DNA from: DASRJX01 sp035649235
GTDB taxonomy: Bacteria > Acidobacteriota > Polarisedimenticolia > Gp22-AA2
DNA length: 13,020 bases
Reading direction: 5' to 3'
Assembly (NCBI GenBank): GCA_035649235.1
Contig: DASRJX010000237.1
Span: 1 to 13,020 of the forward strand
In this document: piece after piece, positions 7,112 to 13,020 of the stretch
How the letters are laid out: the number at the start of each line of letters is the position of its first letter
How positions within the stretch are numbered: position 1 is the first letter of the stretch
Program-made: the position numbers and the translations under genes
The notes under the pieces: generated by a model
Seen by the model: only the letters and a program-made list of their open reading frames with translations
Told to the model about the DNA's origin: nothing
Database searches by the model: none

Positions 7112-9186
7112 CGCGGTCCGCGGGTGGGTCGCGCGCGGCCGCGGTGGCGCGCGCCGAGGATCTGCGCCGGGACATCTGGTACCACCGCAAGCGCTACTAC
7201 GTCGACGACGATCCGGTCCTCAGCGACTCCGAGTACGACGCGCTCGAACGGGAGCTGATCGAGATCGAAAAGCACTTCCCCGACCTCGTGACCCCGGACT
7301 CCCCGACGCAGCGGGTGGGCAGCGAGGTCACGGGGGAGCTGCCGACCGCGCGGCACGCCATCCCGATGCTCAGCCTCGAGAACGTCACCACCCCGGAGGA
7401 GTTTCGGGAGTGGCACGGCCGTCTGACCCGGGCGCTCCGAGCCTGGGATGTCGAGGCGGTGCCGGGCGACGCGGAGAACCACGGCAGCGGCCTGGCGGCG
7501 GAGCTGAAGATCGACGGCGTGTCGATCGCCCTCGTCTACGAGGACGGGCGGCTCGAGCGGGCGGTGACGCGCGGCGACGGAGAGGTTGGCGAAGTCGTCA
7601 CGGCCGCGGTGCGGACGATCCCGACCGTCCCGTTGCGGCTGCAGCGGCCGGTCCGCCTGCTGGAGGCCCGCGGCGAGGTGTACTACCCCCTCAAGGCGTT
7701 CGCCGAGATGAACCAGAAGCGCGAGGAGGTGGGGGAGCCGCCGTTCGCCAACCCGCGCAACGCCGCCGCCGGCACGCTCCGGCTCCTCGACCCGGCGCTC
7801 GCGGCCAGGCGTCCTCTCGAGATCTTCGTCTGGTCGCTGGCGCGCATCGAAGGGGAGCCCATGCCCGAGACCCACCTGGAGGGGCTCCGCCGCCTCCAGG
7901 ATCTGGGACTGCGGGTCAACCCGACCCACCGCCTCTGCCGGTCGCTGGATGAGGTGGAGGCCTACTACGTCGAGTGGCGCGACGGCCGCGACCGGCTGGC
8001 CTACGAAGTCGACGGCTGCGTCGTCAAGGTGGACTCGATAGCGCTCCAGGAGCGGGCGGGTGCAACGGCCAGGGCCCCCCGCTGGGCCTGCGCCTGGAAG
8101 TTCCCGCCGCGGCAGGCGACCACGACCGTGCTGCGCATCGAAGTGCAGGTGGGGCGCACAGGCGCCCTGACGCCGGTGGCGATCCTGGAGCCGGTGCGAC
8201 TGGCCGGAACCACCATCCAGCGCTGCACCCTGCACAACGAGGAGGAGGTGCGCCGCAAGGACGTCCGCCCGGGCGATCGGGTCCTGATCGAGAAGGGAGG
8301 CGACGTCATCCCCAAGGTCGTCAAGGTCCTGACCGAGTTCCGGCCGGCCGGCTCGGTTCCGTTCGACATGCCCGCGACCTGCCCGCGCTGCGGCGCGGAC
8401 GTCGTCCGCCCGGCAGGCGAGGCGATCCACCGCTGCGTCAACGCCTCCTGCCCGGCCCGCCTGCAGGAGTCGATCCTTCATTTCGCCGGACGCGGTGCCA
8501 TGGACATCGAAGGGCTCGGAGAGGCGCTGGTGGAGCAGCTCCTCCAGAAGGGTTTCGTGAAATCGATCCCGGACCTCTACGATCTCGACGCGGACACGCT
8601 GGCCGGCCTGGATCGCATGGGGAAGAAGTCGGCCGGCAACCTCATGGCCCAGCTGGCGCGGAGCCGGAGCGTGCCGCTCGATCGGGTGATCCATGCGCTC
8701 GGGATCCGATTCGTCGGGGAGCGGACGGCGCAGCTCCTGGCGGAGTCCTTCCCCACCCTCTCCGCCCTCTTGGATGCGAGCGAGGAGCGGCTCACTCAGG
8801 TGCCCGAAATCGGCGAGCGGGTGGCGGCGTCGATCCGGCAGTTCCTCGATCAGAAGGAGAATCGCGAGCTCGTCCGGCGCCTGCGGGACGCCGGCCTGAC
8901 GATGCCCGCGCCGGCGCGGGCCCGGCCCTCCGGGACGGGCCCCTGGGCCGGGAAGACCTGCGTCGTCACCGGATCGATTCCCGGCTTTACGCGCGAGGCG
9001 ATCAAGACGATGATACGGGCCGGCGGCGGCCGGGTCGCCGAGTCGGTGTCGAAGAAGACCGACCTCGTGGTCAGCGGCGAGGACGCGGGGTCGAAGCTGG
9101 TCAAGGCTCGCAACCTGGGGATCAAGGTGATGGAAGCGGACGAATTCCTGGCCCTGGTCGGGCAGGCGAAGGACGGGGAGCGCTGA
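7108..9186 (+). CDS. ligA: NAD+-dependent DNA ligase LigA
   Basis: A 692-residue full-length ligase that seals nicks in replication and repair, using NAD+ to adenylate itself. Domains in order: NAD-binding Ia helices (about 10-75, with YYVDDDPVLSDSEYD), a nucleotidyltransferase core with adenylated lysine K134 in the KIDG motif, then RGDGEVGE, RGEVYYPL, FANPRNAAAGTLR and VDGCVVKVD. An OB fold with QVGRTGALTPVA and LHNEEE follows. The four-cysteine zinc site is C425, C428, C443, C448. Helix-hairpin-helix repeats come next, and a C-terminal BRCT domain (about 612-688, with CVVTGSIPGFTRE). Nothing is missing. KIDG sits later than in E. coli LigA (K115), because of a small insertion around 105-128. 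The GTG start overlaps the kinase stop by 4 bp. The TGA shares one base with the next ATG. It is thus embedded in a two-component operon. Confidence 0.97.
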   Translation: MTRSAGGSRAAAVARAEDLRRDIWYHRKRYYVDDDPVLSDSEYDALERELIEIEKHFPDLVTPDSPTQRVGSEVTGELPTARHAIPMLSLENVTTPEEFREWHGRLTRALRAWDVEAVPGDAENHGSGLAAELKIDGVSIALVYEDGRLERAVTRGDGEVGEVVTAAVRTIPTVPLRLQRPVRLLEARGEVYYPLKAFAEMNQKREEVGEPPFANPRNAAAGTLRLLDPALAARRPLEIFVWSLARIEGEPMPETHLEGLRRLQDLGLRVNPTHRLCRSLDEVEAYYVEWRDGRDRLAYEVDGCVVKVDSIALQERAGATARAPRWACAWKFPPRQATTTVLRIEVQVGRTGALTPVAILEPVRLAGTTIQRCTLHNEEEVRRKDVRPGDRVLIEKGGDVIPKVVKVLTEFRPAGSVPFDMPATCPRCGADVVRPAGEAIHRCVNASCPARLQESILHFAGRGAMDIEGLGEALVEQLLQKGFVKSIPDLYDLDADTLAGLDRMGKKSAGNLMAQLARSRSVPLDRVIHALGIRFVGERTAQLLAESFPTLSALLDASEERLTQVPEIGERVAASIRQFLDQKENRELVRRLRDAGLTMPAPARARPSGTGPWAGKTCVVTGSIPGFTREAIKTMIRAGGGRVAESVSKKTDLVVSGEDAGSKLVKARNLGIKVMEADEFLALVGQAKDGER

Positions 9187-10586
9187 TGGCGGAGGCCCGC
9201 GGGCAGATCATCGTCATCGACGACGACGAGGGGAATCGTCGCAGCACGGAGCTGGCGCTGCGCAAGGACGGGTACGAGGTCACATCGTGCGCCTCGGGGG
9301 CCGAAGGGCTGGAGCGGCTCCGGCAGCGCGGGGCCGACCTGCTGGTCACCGATCTCCGCATGCCGGGGATGAACGGCCTGGACGTCCTGCAGCAGGCCAG
9401 GGCCTTCGATCCCGGTATCGGAGTCCTGGTGATCACGGGGTTCGGATCGGTGGAATCGGCCGTCGACGCCATGAAGCAGGGCGCCGATGATTATTTGCAG
9501 AAGCCGGTCAACCTCGTCGAGCTCCGCAAGCGCGTCGCGGCCACGGTCGAGAAGCGCCGACTGGCGCAGGAGGTGGCGCGGCTCCGGCAGCGGCTGGAGG
9601 AGAAATTCAGCTTCGGGAGGATCATTGGCGCCTCGCCGCCGATGCAGCATGTGCTGCACCAGCTCGGCCTGGTCGCCCCGACCCGCAGCAGCGTGCTCAT
9701 CGTCGGCGAGAGCGGCACCGGGAAAGAGCTGATCGCGAACGCCCTGCACCAGCACTCGCCGCGCAAGGAGGCCCGGTTCGTGGCCATCAACTGCGCGGCC
9801 ATCCCGAAGGACATCCTCGAGAGCGAGATGTTCGGGCACGAGCGGGGCGCCTTCACCGGGGCCGTGCAGCGCAAGCTCGGCACGTTCGAGCTGGCCGATC
9901 GGGGGACGCTCTTCCTGGACGAGATCAGCGAGCTGCCGATGGCCCTGCAGGCGAAGCTGCTGCGGGTCCTGGAGGAGCGCTCCTTCATGCGCGTCGGCGG
10001 GACGGAAACGATCCGCGTCGACGTCCGCTTCCTCGCCGCCACCAACACCGACCTGGAGTCCCGCGTGGCGGCCGGGGCGTTCCGAAGCGATCTCTACTAC
10101 CGGCTCAAGGTGGTCACGATCCAGATTCCCCCTCTGCGGGAGCGGCCCGAGGACATCCCGCTCCTGCTGGCTCACTTCTTCTCGACCTTCAAGGAGGAGA
10201 ACAGCCGCCCCGACCTGGTCCTCGACGTCGAGGTCGTCGAGATGCTGAAGCGGGCGCGCTGGGATGGCAACGTGCGGGAGCTGCGGAACGTCGTCGAGAG
10301 CCTGGTGGTGCTGGCCAGTCCGGGTGCCAATCGCATCCGGCTGGAAGACCTCCCGGAGAACTACAGGGCCCCGGAGTCGGCGGCCGGCGCGCAACCACGG
10401 ATGGCGCCGCCGCAGTCCGCCGCGCTCCCGAGGACGATGAACGAGATCGAGAAGGAGGCCATCCTGAACGCGCTGGAGCAGACGGGCGGGAATCGCACCC
10501 GGGCTGCCGAGGTCCTGGGAATCGGCCTCAGGACCCTGCAGCGCAAGCTGCGCGAGTACGGCGAGGGCGGGGACGAGGGTCCTTGA
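9186..10586 (+). CDS. Sigma54-dependent response regulator, NtrC family
   Basis: A 466-residue transcription activator. The receiver domain (about 7-125) has acidic pocket D12/D13, phospho-acceptor D56, switch T84 and K106. The central AAA+ domain (about 145-380) has Walker A GESGTGK (174-180), the sigma54-contact loop GAFTGA (221-226), Walker B GTLFLDEI, and a conserved region around ARWDGNVREL. The C-terminal Fis-type helix-turn-helix (about 420-460, with GGNRTRAAEVLGI) binds enhancer sites. Phosphorylation by the cognate kinase, very likely the one at 5645-7111, would allow ATP-driven opening of sigma54 promoters. Such a promoter lies 112 bp downstream of the stop. The ATG at 9186 shares its A with the ligA stop (TGATG) and gives a receiver starting normally. 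The open frame extends much further upstream, but only as a shadow of ligA. Confidence 0.95.
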   Translation: MAEARGQIIVIDDDEGNRRSTELALRKDGYEVTSCASGAEGLERLRQRGADLLVTDLRMPGMNGLDVLQQARAFDPGIGVLVITGFGSVESAVDAMKQGADDYLQKPVNLVELRKRVAATVEKRRLAQEVARLRQRLEEKFSFGRIIGASPPMQHVLHQLGLVAPTRSSVLIVGESGTGKELIANALHQHSPRKEARFVAINCAAIPKDILESEMFGHERGAFTGAVQRKLGTFELADRGTLFLDEISELPMALQAKLLRVLEERSFMRVGGTETIRVDVRFLAATNTDLESRVAAGAFRSDLYYRLKVVTIQIPPLRERPEDIPLLLAHFFSTFKEENSRPDLVLDVEVVEMLKRARWDGNVRELRNVVESLVVLASPGANRIRLEDLPENYRAPESAAGAQPRMAPPQSAALPRTMNEIEKEAILNALEQTGGNRTRAAEVLGIGLRTLQRKLREYGEGGDEGP

Positions 10587-10659
10587 TGAGCGTCAGATTG
10601 GCGCGCCGCGCGCGCCATCCGGTACCCGGGCGCGCCCCCGCGGGCCTCAGAAAGGTCTC

Positions 10660-10673
10660 CCGGCCCGGGCCGG
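10660..10673. promoter_or_regulatory. 14-bp perfect palindrome upstream of the sigma54 promoter
   Basis: CCGGCCCGGGCCGG is its own reverse complement and is centred about 57 bp before the expected sigma54 start. A 7-bp inverted repeat GGCGCGC-CGC-GCGCGCC lies further up at 10600-10616. Either could be a binding site for the Fis-type domain of the regulator just upstream. Such palindromes also arise by chance in GC-rich DNA, so this is only a candidate. Confidence 0.25.
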
Positions 10674-10697
10674 TGGGGGTTCGGGCACCGGAGGCCG

Positions 10698-10713
10698 TGG
10701 CACATCTCTTGCT
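10698..10713 (+). promoter_or_regulatory. Sigma54 (-24/-12) promoter upstream of the receiver-HtrA frame
   Basis: TGGCAC (10698-10703), 5 bases, then TTGCT (10709-10713) matches the sigma54 consensus TGGCAC-N5-TTGCW at every core position. The invariant GG (10699-10700) and GC (10711-10712) are exactly 10 bases apart. Transcription would begin near 10724, only about 5 bases before the ATG at 10729. The preceding gene encodes a sigma54 activator, which makes local control by it likely. Confidence 0.75.
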
Positions 10714-10728
10714 GTCCGCGCAGTCCTC

Positions 10729-12867
10729 ATGAGCAACGTGGCGGGTAGGACGATCGTGGTCGTCGAGGACGACGCGGCGGCGCTGCAGGCCTATGGCCGG
10801 CTCCTGGCGCGTTTGGGCCACGAGATCGTGCTCCGGTCGGGATGCGAGGCCGCGCTCGCCGACACCGAGGGGCTGCGGCGTGCCGACCTCCTCATCCTCG
10901 ATCAGCAGATGCCGGGGATCAAGGGCCTCGACCTGCTCGCGGCCCTTCGCGGGAGGGGGGTCTGGGCTGCGCGGACCGCGCCCCCGCCCGTGCTCCTGAT
11001 CACGGCCTTCGCGGACGCGGCCTTGAGGCGCCGGGCGACGGAGCTGGGCGTGACCGTCATCGACAAACCGGTCGATGCGGCGCTCCTCCTGGGCAGCGTG
11101 CAGAACACCCTGGCCTCGGCGGTATGCGGCTCCACGGGCGTCGGCGCCGCCGCCGATGGAGACGGCTCGTCCCACGCCAGTTCCTTGACCGTCGGGATCG
11201 CAGCGCCCTATACTAGTAATCCTTCGGCGGAATCCTTCACTGGCGGGATCGAGGAGTCACCTTCGATGAAGAGGCACGGTCAACTATTCACTCTGGCCCT
11301 CATTGCGGCCGGCTCGGTCATCTTCGGCATGGTGCTGGCCGGAGGACTCAACCTCACCCTGCCGGGTCGGGCGGCGGAATCGGCTTCGGCCAACGATCGG
11401 CCGCTGCATGCGGCGGCCCGCGCCCAGCTGGCCGCCGGCCGGACGACGACGCCGGGGACGCCGGTCTCCTTCGCCGACATCGCCGAGCACGTCAATCCGG
11501 CGGTCGTCAGCATCACCGCCACCGAGATCCAGCAGAAATCGCAGCGCCGCCAGCCCTTCCACGGCGATCCCTTCGAGTTCTTCTTCGGGCCGCAGGGTCC
11601 CCAGGGCCCCCAGGGTCCGCGCCGTCGCGCGCCGCAGTCGCCGGACTCGGACGAGCCCGACATCGAGCAGAGCGGGGGCTCGGGGTTCCTGATCACCGAC
11701 GACGGCTTCATCATGACCAACTACCACGTCGTCGAGAGCGCCACGAAGATCCGCGTGAACCTGAGCGGCGATCGGCGCAACTACGACGCGGAGGTCGTGG
11801 GGAGCGACCCGAGCACCGACCTCGCGCTGATCAAGATCCGGGTGGACAAGAAGCTGCCGTACCTCACGTTCGGCGACTCGGAGCAGCTTCGGATCGGCGA
11901 CTGGGTCATGGCGGTCGGGAATCCGCTGCAGTACGAGCACACCGTCACGGTCGGCGTGGTCAGCGCCAAGGGCCGGCGCCTGGGAGGTCTGTCGCGCGAC
12001 GCGTCGCTCGACAACTTCATCCAGACGGATGCGGCGATCAACTTCGGGAACTCCGGAGGCCCCCTCGTCGACATGGCCGGCAACGTGGTCGGTGTCAACA
12101 CCGCCATCAGCAGCGTCGGCCAGGGGATCGGCTTCGCCGTCCCCACGAGCATCGCGCGCGACGTGGTCGACCAGCTCAAGTCGAAGGGGAAGGTCTCGAG
12201 AGGCTTCCTCGGCATCACCGTGAACGAGGTCTCGCCCGACCTGCAGGAGGCCTGGGGCCTGACGAGCGACCGCGGCGCCGTGGTGCAATCGGTGACCCCC
12301 GGCATGCCGGCCGATCAGGCCGGCCTGAAGCGGGGCGACATCATCACCGCGATCGACGGCCGGGATGTGGCGACGAGCGACGAGGTGGTCCGCGTCATCT
12401 CCGCCAAGGGGCCGGGCTCGAAGGTGCGGCTCAAGGTCCTGCGGGGCGGGAAGGAGCTGTCGTTCACCGCCAACCTGGGCGACCGCGAGGAAGGCATGGG
12501 CGTGTCGCGCACGTCGGGACCGGGCAGCGAAACCCCCAAGGAGTCGAACGAGACCAAGCTCGGCATCACGACCGAGGACCTCTCGCCGCAGATCCTGCAG
12601 GAGCTGGGCCTTCCCAGCGACACCGACGGTGTCGTGGTGACGCGCGTGTCGCGCGTCTCGGAGGCCTATGAGAAGGGCGTCGGCGACGGCGACGTCATCA
12701 CGGAAGTCAACCGCGTACCCGTGGGAAGCCTGTCCGACTACCGCCGGGAGATCCGCAAGCTCAGCCCCGGCGGCCTCGTCGTCCTGTACGTCATCAGTCC
12801 CCCGAGCCGCACGAACGACGCCGCCATCTCGCGCTACGTGACGCTCCGGGTGGTCAAGGAAGACTGA
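10729..12867 (+). CDS. CheY-like receiver joined in frame to an HtrA/Deg serine protease
   Basis: An uninterrupted 712-codon frame. Residues 7-128 form a complete receiver domain: D14/D15, phospho-acceptor D58 (LLILDQQMPG), T92 and K113. Residues about 130-179 are a Ser/Gly/Ala-rich stretch that looks like translated non-coding DNA and contains a sigma70 promoter. From M180 onwards comes a membrane helix (about 186-206), a trypsin-like protease (H333, D364, S442) and two PDZ domains. If made as one chain, the receiver would be cytoplasmic and the protease periplasmic, joined by one helix. There is no stop codon between the parts, so ribosomes starting at 10729 must read into HtrA unless a frameshift or sequence error intervenes. 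There is no ribosome binding site at the ATG, but the sigma54 transcript would be almost leaderless. A GTG at 10738 is an alternative start. I am sure of both domains and less sure that the fusion is expressed. Confidence 0.7.
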   Translation: MSNVAGRTIVVVEDDAAALQAYGRLLARLGHEIVLRSGCEAALADTEGLRRADLLILDQQMPGIKGLDLLAALRGRGVWAARTAPPPVLLITAFADAALRRRATELGVTVIDKPVDAALLLGSVQNTLASAVCGSTGVGAAADGDGSSHASSLTVGIAAPYTSNPSAESFTGGIEESPSMKRHGQLFTLALIAAGSVIFGMVLAGGLNLTLPGRAAESASANDRPLHAAARAQLAAGRTTTPGTPVSFADIAEHVNPAVVSITATEIQQKSQRRQPFHGDPFEFFFGPQGPQGPQGPRRRAPQSPDSDEPDIEQSGGSGFLITDDGFIMTNYHVVESATKIRVNLSGDRRNYDAEVVGSDPSTDLALIKIRVDKKLPYLTFGDSEQLRIGDWVMAVGNPLQYEHTVTVGVVSAKGRRLGGLSRDASLDNFIQTDAAINFGNSGGPLVDMAGNVVGVNTAISSVGQGIGFAVPTSIARDVVDQLKSKGKVSRGFLGITVNEVSPDLQEAWGLTSDRGAVVQSVTPGMPADQAGLKRGDIITAIDGRDVATSDEVVRVISAKGPGSKVRLKVLRGGKELSFTANLGDREEGMGVSRTSGPGSETPKESNETKLGITTEDLSPQILQELGLPSDTDGVVVTRVSRVSEAYEKGVGDGDVITEVNRVPVGSLSDYRREIRKLSPGGLVVLYVISPPSRTNDAAISRYVTLRVVKED
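11185..11214 (+). promoter_or_regulatory. Sigma70 promoter inside the receiver-HtrA frame
   Basis: TTGACC (11185-11190), an 18-bp spacer and TATACT (11209-11214) match the housekeeping consensus at 5 of 6 bases in each hexamer. It sits in an unusually AT-richer patch. The expected start is near 11221, giving a 45-base leader to the ATG at 11266. It lies between the receiver and protease parts, so it would drive HtrA alone. Confidence 0.7.
11251..11256 (+). promoter_or_regulatory. Ribosome binding site for the internal HtrA start
   Basis: GAGGAG ends 9 bases before the ATG at 11266. With the promoter just upstream, it marks an independent translation start for the protease part of the longer frame. 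Confidence 0.65.
11266..12867 (+). CDS. HtrA/DegP-like periplasmic serine protease (internal start product)
   Basis: A 533-residue product of the internal ATG, in the same frame as the receiver fusion. The N-terminus MKRH plus a hydrophobic stretch (about 7-27) is a membrane anchor or uncleaved signal that places the rest in the periplasm. The protease domain holds the triad H154 (TNYHVV), D185 (STDLALIKI) and S263 (GNSGGPL). PDZ1 (about 306-395) begins GFLGITV. PDZ2 (about 425-530) begins KLGITTEDL. This is the DegP/DegQ layout: misfolded envelope proteins are recognised by PDZ domains and degraded. An odd feature is a collagen-like GPQGPQGPQGP run, then an Arg and acidic stretch (about 108-140), in the loop before the protease core. 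This length is normal for the family, which favours 11266 as the main start. A separate promoter and ribosome binding site support it. Confidence 0.88.
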   Translation: MKRHGQLFTLALIAAGSVIFGMVLAGGLNLTLPGRAAESASANDRPLHAAARAQLAAGRTTTPGTPVSFADIAEHVNPAVVSITATEIQQKSQRRQPFHGDPFEFFFGPQGPQGPQGPRRRAPQSPDSDEPDIEQSGGSGFLITDDGFIMTNYHVVESATKIRVNLSGDRRNYDAEVVGSDPSTDLALIKIRVDKKLPYLTFGDSEQLRIGDWVMAVGNPLQYEHTVTVGVVSAKGRRLGGLSRDASLDNFIQTDAAINFGNSGGPLVDMAGNVVGVNTAISSVGQGIGFAVPTSIARDVVDQLKSKGKVSRGFLGITVNEVSPDLQEAWGLTSDRGAVVQSVTPGMPADQAGLKRGDIITAIDGRDVATSDEVVRVISAKGPGSKVRLKVLRGGKELSFTANLGDREEGMGVSRTSGPGSETPKESNETKLGITTEDLSPQILQELGLPSDTDGVVVTRVSRVSEAYEKGVGDGDVITEVNRVPVGSLSDYRREIRKLSPGGLVVLYVISPPSRTNDAAISRYVTLRVVKED

Positions 12868-12884
12868 CCCCTCCGCTCCCATCC

Positions 12885-12911
12885 CCCGGGGGAGGCGGCG
12901 CCTCCCCCGGG
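12885..12911 (+). terminator. GC-rich hairpin after the HtrA gene
   Basis: A perfect 12-bp inverted repeat (12885-12896 and 12900-12911, CCCGGGGGAGGC and its complement) with a 3-base loop starts 17 bases after the HtrA stop. It is followed by TCCTGTTCC rather than a clean T run, so it may be a weak intrinsic terminator or a 3'-end-stabilising hairpin. The last 109 bases of the window (12912-13020) show no gene I can support. Confidence 0.6.
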
Positions 12912-13020
12912 TCCTGTTCCACTTGGTGAAATCCCGCCACGCTGTTCCCCCGGAACCAGGCTGATCGGCTTCGGTCCGTGGCAGTATCTGCGCTGCCGTG
13001 GCGCCCTTCCGGCCGCCCGG

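Noticed and set aside
7974..9185. Upstream extension of the response regulator frame by 404 codons
   Set aside because: It lies out of frame inside ligA, has shadow-type composition, and the receiver domain begins normally from the ATG at 9186.
10586..10732. 48-codon ORF bridging the regulator stop (TGATG) and the receiver start (ATGA)
   Set aside because: The overlaps at both ends are neat, but the peptide is Arg/Pro/Ala-rich without recognisable features, and the stretch contains the sigma54 promoter and palindromes, so regulatory DNA explains it better.
12978..13020. GTG-started frame open to the end of the window
   Set aside because: It has only 14 codons, no ribosome binding site and nothing recognisable.
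1..13020. CRISPR arrays, tRNA or rRNA genes, insertion sequences, integrases
   Set aside because: No spaced direct repeats, cloverleaf or rRNA-like stretches, transposase motifs or terminal inverted repeats were seen on either strand.

Overview
The window is GC-rich throughout (roughly 70%), with long reading frames on both strands of most genes, so many open frames here are only shadows. Gene content points to a Gram-negative (diderm) bacterium: a predicted lipoprotein, an OmpA-family outer-membrane protein with calcium-binding type repeats, a periplasmic HtrA/Deg protease, an M16 protease and an NAD+-dependent DNA ligase. An acidobacterium or another deep-branching high-GC lineage would fit, but nothing here fixes the taxonomy.

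Layout: (1) 1-258 holds the 3' end of one gene and a small two-helix membrane-protein ORF resembling the C-terminal end of a DMT/EamA transporter. (2) 294-3498 is a plus-strand pair: a SnoaL/DUF4440-like lipoprotein followed 4 bp later by a large double-domain M16 metalloprotease. A consensus-like sigma70 promoter sits immediately upstream, so close that the transcript would be almost leaderless. (3) 5386-3524, on the minus strand and convergent with the M16 gene, encodes an OmpA/TSP3-repeat outer-membrane protein with its own strong promoter. (4) 5387-5644 is a divergent promoter region. (5) 5645-12867 is a plus-strand block: an NtrB-like membrane histidine kinase, ligA, an NtrC-type sigma54-dependent response regulator, and then an uninterrupted frame joining a CheY-like receiver to an HtrA protease with two PDZ domains. 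The first three genes overlap by 4 bp and 1 bp. A GC-rich hairpin follows the last gene.

The most interesting part is block 5. A consensus -24/-12 sigma54 promoter (TGGCAC-N5-TTGCT) lies between the sigma54 activator gene and the receiver-HtrA frame. A second promoter, of sigma70 type (TTGACC-N18-TATACT), with its own ribosome binding site and ATG, lies inside that frame just before the HtrA part. The reading I favour is a two-promoter design. A housekeeping promoter would give an ordinary membrane-anchored HtrA (533 aa). The kinase/activator-controlled sigma54 promoter would give a 712-residue receiver-TM-protease, with a cytoplasmic phospho-acceptor domain joined through one membrane helix to a periplasmic protease. 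This would be an envelope-stress circuit with ligA inserted between kinase and regulator. The motifs and overlaps are visible in the sequence. The regulation and the existence of the long protein are inference.
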